DNA of 64,000 nt from Shinella zoogloeoides (lineage in GTDB: Bacteria; Pseudomonadota; Alphaproteobacteria; Rhizobiales; Rhizobiaceae). The notes below the pieces were generated by a model. The model was not told the origin of the DNA. It did no database searches and saw only the letters and a list, made by a program, of their open reading frames with translations. Below, in pieces: positions 58,006-64,000 of this stretch (its first letter is position 1; each line of letters opens with the position of its first letter). The position numbers were made by a program, and so were the translations under genes. The stretch spans positions 1,315,501 through 1,379,500 of the forward strand of contig NZ_CP093528.1 in the NCBI RefSeq assembly GCF_022682305.1, given 5' to 3'.

Positions 58006-58770
58006 TCAGACGCGGTTGATCGAGACGCCGCCATCGACCAGCATCGCCGTTCCCGTCGTGAAGCTGGAGGCGGGCGAGCAGAGGAAAAGTGCGGCTTCAG
58101 CGATTTCCTCCGGCGCGGCGATGCGCTTGAAGGCGTTGAGGCCGGCGACGAATTGCAGCGCCTCGGGCGTGTTCGCCACGTCGCGGCCCATCGGCGTATC
58201 CGTCGCGCCCGGCAGCAGCGCATTCACGCGAATGCCCTTCGGCCCGTATTCGGAAGCGAGCACCTGCACCAGGCCGACAAGGCCGGACTTGGACGCGGCG
58301 TAGGCCGCAAGACCGGGAAAACCTGCCGTGTAGCCGACGAAGGTGGACGTGAAGACCAGGCTGCCGCCGCCGCGTGCCTCCATCGCGGGAAGCTGGTACT
58401 TGGCGGCGAGGAAGCCGCTCGTCAGGTTGACGCCCAGAACCGCCTGCCATTCCGCCATGGAGAGCGCGGTGAGGGCGCCGACCGGCCCCGTCGTGCCGGC
58501 ATTGTTGAAGGCTATGTCAAGGCCGCCGAATTCCGCCTGCGCGGCATCGACCAGCGCCTCGTGATGGGATTCTTCGCTGACGTCGCCGGGAACGGCGACG
58601 ACCGCGCCGCCGGCCATACGGATTTCCTCGGCAACCGCCTCCAGCCGTTCGCGTCCGCGTGCCGAAAGCACGACCTTCGCCCCCTGCCGGGCGAACAGCA
58701 GCGCGGCGGCGCGGCCGATGCCGGAGCTTGCGCCGGTGATGATGGCAACCTTGCTATCGAGATATGTCAT
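58006..58770 (-). CDS. SDR family oxidoreductase
   Basis: A 254-residue short-chain dehydrogenase/reductase. It has the cofactor loop TGASSGIG at residues 12-19, NNAG at 89-92, the catalytic Ser142, Tyr157 and Lys161 (YAASK), and a C-terminal DGGVSINRV ending. Arg38 after the second strand suggests NADP(H). The substrate is unknown. The start MTYLDSKVAI at 58770 follows AGGAGCTTCCC; upstream codons overlap the rne terminator. Confidence 0.9.
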   Translation of the reverse strand: MTYLDSKVAIITGASSGIGRAAALLFARQGAKVVLSARGRERLEAVAEEIRMAGGAVVAVPGDVSEESHHEALVDAAQAEFGGLDIAFNNAGTTGPVGALTALSMAEWQAVLGVNLTSGFLAAKYQLPAMEARGGGSLVFTSTFVGYTAGFPGLAAYAASKSGLVGLVQVLASEYGPKGIRVNALLPGATDTPMGRDVANTPEALQFVAGLNAFKRIAAPEEIAEAALFLCSPASSFTTGTAMLVDGGVSINRV

Positions 58771-58845
58771 GGGAAGCTCCTCTTGGTTCTGACGACAGCG
58801 ATGTCGCAGAAGGAGAAGGGAGCAGCCACCCGATTCCCGCGCAAG

Positions 58846-58873
58846 AAAAAGGCCCGGCAAAACCGGGCCTTTT
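58846..58873 (-). terminator. rne terminator
   Basis: On the minus strand AAAAGGCCCGG pairs with CCGGGCCTTTT around TTTTG, followed by a further T. It is 25 bases after the rne stop codon. The hairpin is strong and has a U-tract. Confidence 0.8.
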
Positions 58874-58897
58874 CGATTTCATAATATAAGCAGGCTC

Positions 58898-61807
58898 TTA
58901 GAAGAAGCCGCGACGCTGCCACCAGCCGCCTTTCTTGGGCTTTTCCGGTTCATCGTCCGTTGCCGCTTCCTTGGTGGCCGTCGTGGACTTCACGACGGGT
59001 TCGGAGGCGATCTTCGAGAGGTCGCGGTTGGCGCGTACGGGCTTGGCCGGCTCTTCGAGATCGGCGGCGGCCTGCTCGACTTCCGGTTCCGCCGACGTTG
59101 CGGTCTCTTCCACGGCAGCCGGTGCGGGCTGGGCCTCGACCTCGCTGCGGGCAGCCTCGTCGGCAACGGCTTCCTCGGCCGCCTTGGCGCGGCTGCGGCG
59201 AGCGCGCTTCGGCTTGGCAGGCACTTCCTCGACGATGGCTTCGGCCGGGGTTTCCTCGGCAGCGACAGCCACTTCGGCGACTTCCGCCTCGACGGCTTCC
59301 ACCGTCACGGCATCGCCGTCGTCGTCATCGCCTTCCGCATCGTCGGACCCTTCGGCGCCGGCTTCGACGGAGCCGTCTTCGGGACGGTTGCGGCGGCCGC
59401 CGCGCTTGCCACGACGGCGGCGCTTGCGGCGCTGGTCGCTGCTCTCGCCGGCTTCGGCCTGGGTCGCTTCCGTACCCTCCTCGCCATCGCCATCGCCTTC
59501 GGCGTCATCGTCGTCGAGTGCGTCGTCATCGCCGGCCTGTTCACCGCCGAAGGAGGCGGTGTCCGTGCCGTCGCCGTTCTCGCGGCCACGACCGCGACGG
59601 CGGCGGCGGCGCTTGCGCTTGTTGCGGCCGTTCTCGTCGGAGGAGGCGGACTGCGCGGCGGCGGCGGCCGGGCGGGCTGCTTCTTCCTCTTCCTCGTCGA
59701 TCTCTTCCTCGATCACGACGTCTTCTTCTTCCGGCTCCGGCTCGAAGTGCAGGATCTGCTCGATCTTGACCGGATTCTCCACAGCCTCGCCGCGGTCGAT
59801 CGCGAAGTGCTGTGCGCCTACATGGGCATCCGCCTCGATGATGATGGCGACGCCGAAACGGCCCTCATAATCGATGATCGTGCCGCGCTTGTGGTTGAGC
59901 AGGTAGAGCGCGATGTCCGGCGTGGTGCGGACGGTGATGTTGTGCGTGGTGTTCTTGAGGAGATATTCCTCAATGCCGCGCAGGACATGCAGCGCGACCG
60001 ACGACTGCGAGCGGATATGGCCCGTGCCGTTGCAGTGCGGGCAGGTCTGCATCGTCGATTCGAGAACCGAAGCGCGGATACGCTGGCGCGACATTTCGAG
60101 CAGGCCGAAATGCGAGATGCGGCCGACCTGGATGCGCGCGCGGTCGTTCTTGAGATGGTCCTTCAGACGCTTCTCGACGGCCCGGTTGTTGCGCTTCTCC
60201 TCCATGTCGATGAAGTCGATGACGACGAGGCCGGCAAGGTCGCGCAGGCGCAGCTGGCGCGCGACTTCTTCCGCCGCTTCCAGGTTCGTCTGGAGCGCGG
60301 TCTCCTCGATGGAGTGCTCGCGGGTCGAACGGCCGGAGTTGACGTCGATCGAGACGAGCGCCTCGGTCTGGTTGATGATGATGTAGCCGCCGGACTTCAG
60401 CGTCACCTGCGGCTGCAGCATGCGGTCGAGCTGGGCTTCGATGCCCGAGCGCGAGAAGATCGGATGCACGTCGCGGTAAGGCTGGACGACCTTCGCGTGG
60501 CTCGGCATCAGCATCTTCATGAAGGCTTTCGCCTCGCGGTAGCCTTCCTCGCCGGCAACGACGATCTCACTGATGTCCTTGTTGTAGAGGTCGCGGATCG
60601 AGCGCTTGATGAGCGAGCCTTCCTCATAGACGAGGCAGGGCGCGGTGGAGGCGAGCGTCAGCGTGCGGACGTTCTCCCACAGGCGCATCAGGTATTCGAA
60701 GTCGCGCTTGACCTCGACGCGGGTGCGGTTCGCGCCGGCGGTGCGCAGGATCACGCCCATGCCCTGCGGAACCTCGAGGTCGCGGGCGATTTCCTTCAGG
60801 CGCTTGCGGTCCTGAAGGTTGGTGATCTTGCGGGAAATGCCGCCGCCGCGCGCCGTATTCGGCATCAGGACGGAGTAGCGGCCGGCGAGCGAAAGGTATG
60901 TGGTGAGAGCCGCGCCCTTGTTGCCGCGCTCTTCCTTGGCGACCTGCACGAGCAGGATCTGGCGGCGCTTGATGACTTCCTGGATGCGGTACTGCTTGCG
61001 CGGCTTGCGCTGCACGCGATCCGGTACCTCTTCCATGGCGTCTTCGGCGCCGACGGATTCGATGACTTCCTTCTCTTCGCCGTTGTGATCGTCGTCATCG
61101 TCGTCGTCATCGCGGCGGCGACGGCCGCGCGAGCGCTCGGCGGGCTCGGAGATTTCGTCGGTGTCGACGGCCATGGCCATCGCGCCGCCGGGCGTCTCGT
61201 CCTCGCTGCCTTCGGTGGAAGCGGCAGCCTCTTCGGCGGCCGGGGCTTCTTCCTCGGTCTTCGCCTTGGCCTTGCGGGTGCGGCGCGGCTTCTTCGGCTT
61301 TTCGGCCGGAGCCTCTTCAGCGGCAAGGTCAGCGGACGCTTCGACGACTTCCGGCTCGGCCGGGGCCTCGACTACGGTTTCTTCGACGGCGACGACCGCC
61401 TCGACTACGGTTTCTTCGACGGCGACGACCGCCTCGGCTTCGGCCTCGACCGGCGCTTCGCTCTCATCGGAAGCGCGCGTGCCCGTCTCGATCGGCTCGA
61501 TGTCGTCGTCGCGGCGATGTTCCTCGGCTTCGGCCTTCAGGAGAGCCTGACGGTCGGCGAGGGGGATCTGGTAATAATCCGGGTGGATTTCGGCGAAAGC
61601 CAGGAAGCCGTGGCGGTTGCCGCCGTAGTCGACGAAGGCCGCCTGGAGCGACGGTTCGACGCGCGTGACCTTGGCAAGGTAGATATTGCCGCGGATCTGC
61701 TTCTTGTGTTCGGATTCGAAGTCGAATTCTTCTATGCGGTTCCCGCGTACGACGACAACCCGCGTCTCCTCAGAGTGAGACGCATCGATAAGCATTTTCT
61801 CTGCCAT
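58898..61807 (-). CDS. rne: Ribonuclease E
   Basis: Endoribonuclease at the centre of the RNA degradosome. The 969-residue product begins MAEKMLIDASHSEETRVVVV. Its S1 domain is split by an acidic Ala/Val/Glu-rich insert of about 175 residues (near 95-270), typical of alphaproteobacterial RNase E. The catalytic region includes SIDVNSGRSTREHSIEETA, and the zinc-link Cys589 and Cys592 (TCPHC). The C-terminal 270 residues are a charged scaffold with Arg-rich blocks ([12 protein letters not shown]) and acidic tracts. The insert contains an exact 33-bp tandem repeat and eight consecutive Asp codons. Confidence 0.96.
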   Translation of the reverse strand: MAEKMLIDASHSEETRVVVVRGNRIEEFDFESEHKKQIRGNIYLAKVTRVEPSLQAAFVDYGGNRHGFLAFAEIHPDYYQIPLADRQALLKAEAEEHRRDDDIEPIETGTRASDESEAPVEAEAEAVVAVEETVVEAVVAVEETVVEAPAEPEVVEASADLAAEEAPAEKPKKPRRTRKAKAKTEEEAPAAEEAAASTEGSEDETPGGAMAMAVDTDEISEPAERSRGRRRRDDDDDDDDHNGEEKEVIESVGAEDAMEEVPDRVQRKPRKQYRIQEVIKRRQILLVQVAKEERGNKGAALTTYLSLAGRYSVLMPNTARGGGISRKITNLQDRKRLKEIARDLEVPQGMGVILRTAGANRTRVEVKRDFEYLMRLWENVRTLTLASTAPCLVYEEGSLIKRSIRDLYNKDISEIVVAGEEGYREAKAFMKMLMPSHAKVVQPYRDVHPIFSRSGIEAQLDRMLQPQVTLKSGGYIIINQTEALVSIDVNSGRSTREHSIEETALQTNLEAAEEVARQLRLRDLAGLVVIDFIDMEEKRNNRAVEKRLKDHLKNDRARIQVGRISHFGLLEMSRQRIRASVLESTMQTCPHCNGTGHIRSQSSVALHVLRGIEEYLLKNTTHNITVRTTPDIALYLLNHKRGTIIDYEGRFGVAIIIEADAHVGAQHFAIDRGEAVENPVKIEQILHFEPEPEEEDVVIEEEIDEEEEEAARPAAAAAQSASSDENGRNKRKRRRRRRGRGRENGDGTDTASFGGEQAGDDDALDDDDAEGDGDGEEGTEATQAEAGESSDQRRKRRRRGKRGGRRNRPEDGSVEAGAEGSDDAEGDDDDGDAVTVEAVEAEVAEVAVAAEETPAEAIVEEVPAKPKRARRSRAKAAEEAVADEAARSEVEAQPAPAAVEETATSAEPEVEQAAADLEEPAKPVRANRDLSKIASEPVVKSTTATKEAATDDEPEKPKKGGWWQRRGFF
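61366..61431. repeat. Exact 33-bp tandem duplication inside rne
   Basis: Two identical 33-base units, 61366-61398 and 61399-61431, encode a doubled 11-residue acidic/valine block (VVAVEETVVEA) in the RNase E insert. The repeat keeps the frame. Confidence 0.95.
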
Positions 61808-62436
61808 GTAATTTGAGCTCCTCGGCGCAGCCGCAATCCTGGCGGCGAGCTGTTCCCTGAAAGGGATGAGCCGGGGGAGGAGAGGGATGCGCCGGATAAG
61901 TAAGTTCCCGTCAGGCCCCGGTGAGGGGTAAGCGGACGGAGGGTGGTCGGTACGCGAGCGTCCCGGTGCCTGTTACCCTCTGATAGAATCCGCCGTGACA
62001 ACATCAACGTCCAACGAGAATGCCAGTGCCATAGACCCATAGGGTCCGATGAAGTTGCCCTTGGGTAAGGGCGAGTGGTGGAAATCCACCTTGACTGTTC
62101 CGGCCACCGCCGGTTTACGCGATCTAATCGGCCGGGAAAAAGTGGTGCGACGGCGGATGAAGGCCCGGTTCGGCGCCAAGATCCCGAAGGGGTGGCTGCC
62201 TGCTCTAAGCGATTCTATCCCGTCTATTCTTTTTCCCTGATTTTGCTTTTATGGCGGATATGTCACAATGGCAAGGGAAAAGCCAAAAGCGTCATAATCT
62301 TGATGGATTTGCCATGATCTGTGCGCCGCGCCGCGCACGGCCGCCTCCGGCAAGCTTCGGTTAACCATATGGGGGCATCTATGGACTTCGTCCAGCGCCG
62401 CGCCGCGCGGGTTTCACGCGTTCGAACGGACTGCAA
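61808..62436. other. 629-base divergent gap between rne and a cell-wall amidase gene
   Basis: No protein gene is supported. On the minus strand the rne ribosome site (GAGGAG, near 61818-61823) is well placed. A promoter-like TTGCCA with TAAAAG 17 bases later (about 62271-62243) would give an rne leader of about 430 bases, long enough for an autoregulatory structure. A CtrA-like half site TTAACCAT lies at 62361-62368 before the amidase. Confidence 0.5.
62361..62368 (+). promoter_or_regulatory. CtrA-like half site before the amidase gene
   Basis: TTAACCAT matches the conserved half of the rhizobial CtrA motif. The upstream half, seven bases away, reads GCAA and not TTAA, so the full site is weak. 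It is 69 bases before the amidase start. Confidence 0.25.
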
Positions 62437-63681
62437 GTGGTGATGCCAAGCTTTCTGACCAAGACCCTTTATCGCCTTGCCATGGGGGCGTTCGCCGCAA
62501 GTCTCTGCCTTGCCGTCGTGACGCCTGTGCTCGCCGTTTCCGCTTCCGCCGCGCCGCTGCTCGCCTTCGGCGCCCGCATCGCCGGTGACGACGCCCGCAC
62601 GCGCCTCGTCATCGACTTCGACCGCAAGCCCGACTTCAAGGTCCACTACGTCGCCAATCCCTATCGCATCCTCATCGACCTGCCGGAGACCGATTTCGGC
62701 ATCAAGGCAGAGGAACTGGAGGCGCGCGGCATCTTCTCCGACATCCGCTACGGCACCATGGCCGCCGGGCGCGCCCGCATCGTGCTGACCGCCTCGCGCC
62801 CTGTCGGCGTCGTGCTGGCGGAGGTGCAGGAAGAGCAGGGGGCGGAAAGCTATCGCCTTGTCATCGACACGGCCATCGTCACCGGTGAGGTCTTCCAGGG
62901 CCAGATGGACAAGCAGAGCTGGCAGGCATCCGCGCCCGCCGCAAGCGAGGAAACGCCCGTGCTGTTGCCGGGCAGCCGGCCGGACGGCCCCTTCGTCATC
63001 GCCGTCGATGCCGGTCACGGCGGCATCGACAACGGCGCGCGCGGCGGCGCGACGAAGACGGAGGAGAAGAATGTCACGCTCGCCTTCGCAAGGGAGCTTG
63101 CGGACGCCCTTAACAAGCTGCCCGGCACCAAGGCCATCCTGACCCGCGACAAGGACGAGTTCCTCTCGCTTTCCCAGCGCGTGCAGCTTGCCCGCGGCGA
63201 GGGCGCGAACCTCCTGATCTCCATCCACGCCGATACGCTGAAGCAGAAGGATATCCGCGGCGCGACGGTCTACACCATTTCCGACAAGGCTTCCGACAGT
63301 CTCGCCGCAAGCCTTGCCGAGCGGGAAAACCTCTCCGACCAGATCGCTGGCATCTCCTTCACCGATGAGCCGGCCGAGGTCGCCGACATCCTGCTGGACC
63401 TGACGCGCCGCGAGACGCAGGCCTTTTCCATCAATCTCGCCCAGAGCGTCGTCGGCACCTTCAAGGACGAGGTGCTGCTGATCAACAACCCGCACCGCCA
63501 TGCCGGCTTCCGCGTGCTGACCGCGCCGGATGTGCCCTCGATCCTGCTGGAACTCGGCTTCATGTCGAACAAGGACGACGAGCAATTGCTGATCGATCCC
63601 GCCTGGCAGAAGAAGGTTGCGGGCCTCGTCGCCAAGGCGGTGGAGGAATACCGCGAGACTGTGGTCGCCAACGGCGGTTAA
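62437..63681 (+). CDS. amiC: N-acetylmuramoyl-L-alanine amidase (AmiC-like, AMIN plus Amidase_3)
   Basis: Periplasmic zinc hydrolase that cuts peptide stems from glycan strands, needed for daughter-cell separation. The 414-residue product has a signal peptide (residues 1-39, ending ASA), an AMIN domain (near 41-150, targeting to the division site) and the Amidase_3 domain from VIAVDAGHGGIDNGARG near 187, with LLISIHADT near 260 and the C-terminal ILLELGFMSN. GTG 62437, GTG 62440 and ATG 62443 are possible starts. It is followed by a PBP1A gene. Confidence 0.93.
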   Translation: MVMPSFLTKTLYRLAMGAFAASLCLAVVTPVLAVSASAAPLLAFGARIAGDDARTRLVIDFDRKPDFKVHYVANPYRILIDLPETDFGIKAEELEARGIFSDIRYGTMAAGRARIVLTASRPVGVVLAEVQEEQGAESYRLVIDTAIVTGEVFQGQMDKQSWQASAPAASEETPVLLPGSRPDGPFVIAVDAGHGGIDNGARGGATKTEEKNVTLAFARELADALNKLPGTKAILTRDKDEFLSLSQRVQLARGEGANLLISIHADTLKQKDIRGATVYTISDKASDSLAASLAERENLSDQIAGISFTDEPAEVADILLDLTRRETQAFSINLAQSVVGTFKDEVLLINNPHRHAGFRVLTAPDVPSILLELGFMSNKDDEQLLIDPAWQKKVAGLVAKAVEEYRETVVANGG

Positions 63682-63957
63682 GCTTGTCCTTAAAAACGTG
63701 GGCGCCGGATCGGCGAACATGCTAGTCTTTCCTGTGCCGGAAAAGTGACATCGCCGCCCATTGTGCGGGTAGCGAAGCCATCGGGCATGCTGTAAGCCCT
63801 ATTTTCCTCACAATCCGATCGCTAGACGGAAGCGGAAACTGGGGACGAGTCGTCTTCGACGGGCAGGGCGCGGCGGCTGGATCCAGCCGGAGCGGCACAG
63901 GCCGGGCAGCAGGTCTGTCCGATGAATTCATAAGCATAAGGCACCGGTAACTGGCTC

Positions 63958-64000
63958 ATGATCAGACTGATTGGATATTTCTTCGGGATTGGCGCCGTAT
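63958..64000 (+). CDS. mrcA: Penicillin-binding protein 1A, N-terminus only
   Basis: The first 14 codons are present (MIRLIGYFFGIGAV), the start of a cytoplasmic tail and membrane anchor; the gene continues past the window. The resemblance to rhizobial PBP1A and the position after an amidase gene are the evidence. The ATG at 63958 follows AAGGCACCGGTAACTGG. No catalytic motif is visible in this fragment. Confidence 0.6.
   Translation, partial: MIRLIGYFFGIGAV

Noticed and set aside
59747..61816. 689-residue plus-strand frame across rne
   Set aside because: Antisense shadow created by high GC and repeat content of rne; no domain visible.
62035..62317. Short plus-strand frames of 60-80 residues between rne and the amidase gene
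   Set aside because: No ribosome site, no hydrophobic or helical pattern, and they would overlap the likely rne leader and promoter.

Overview
The window is 64 kb of GC-rich chromosome from an alphaproteobacterium of the order Rhizobiales, most likely Rhizobiaceae (Rhizobium, Agrobacterium, Ensifer or Shinella type). The evidence is gene content and order: a nuo operon followed by birA and an RNase J gene, a DUF1467 gene before proS, short ProS without an editing insert, divK-pleD, an NDUFA12-type complex I subunit, and RNase E with an acidic insert in its S1 domain. No genus call is possible by eye. It is almost entirely core chromosome. I see no insertion sequence, prophage, CRISPR array, rRNA or tRNA.

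Layout. 1-7.7 kb is the end of nuoG and all of nuoH-N (respiratory complex I). 7.7-10.7 kb holds birA, RNase J and a DUF1467 membrane protein. 10.7-11.4 kb is an intergenic region with a candidate leftward sRNA and overlapping divergent promoters. 11.4-14.7 kb is proS and a lolCE/lolD lipoprotein exporter. 14.8-19.2 kb has a secreted protein, a 28-residue membrane peptide behind a LexA-like box, and dnaE. 19.3-24.3 kb has a divergent LysR/DMT pair, an L,D-transpeptidase, dinB under a perfect LexA box, and a DUF3572 gene. 24.4-26.2 kb is divK-pleD (cell-cycle signalling). 26.9-39.1 kb is a mostly leftward series: rpmG, MFS, NUDIX, DUF983, rnr, topA, dprA, plsY, pyrC-like, pyrB. 39.3-43.3 kb has an AidB-like acyl-CoA dehydrogenase, an AEC transporter, two small membrane proteins, ruvX and a PhnA-domain protein. 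43.4-51.5 kb has a UPF0173 hydrolase and gatC, gatA and gatB, each followed by a GNAT acetyltransferase gene, with YjhX, Rrf2 and a thioredoxin-reductase-like gene between. 51.6-55.7 kb is NDUFA12, DUF2155, aat, accC, accB and aroQ. 55.8-64 kb has a DsbA-like protein, an aminotransferase, an SDR, rne, a cell-wall amidase and the start of a PBP1A gene.

Functional links. Complex I core genes and an NDUFA12 assembly/accessory gene lie in the same window. BirA would biotinylate AccB. GatC, GatA and GatB form one amidotransferase. RNases J, R and E are all encoded here. DivK and PleD sit among genes for wall synthesis and division, with CtrA-like motifs at two other loci.

The most noteworthy observations are: (1) the pyrC gene next to pyrB has lost every metal-ligand and catalytic position I can align, so it looks like a structural pseudo-dihydroorotase; (2) a 28-residue membrane peptide with an SOS-type promoter, similar in size and layout to Caulobacter SidA; (3) a candidate sRNA with a strong terminator between the DUF1467 gene and proS; (4) a cluster of GATGCAAC-type motifs upstream of an 84-residue protein whose 3' end overlaps dprA; and (5) an exact 33-bp tandem duplication inside rne. 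All similarity statements come from reading the sequence and recalling families; no search was run.
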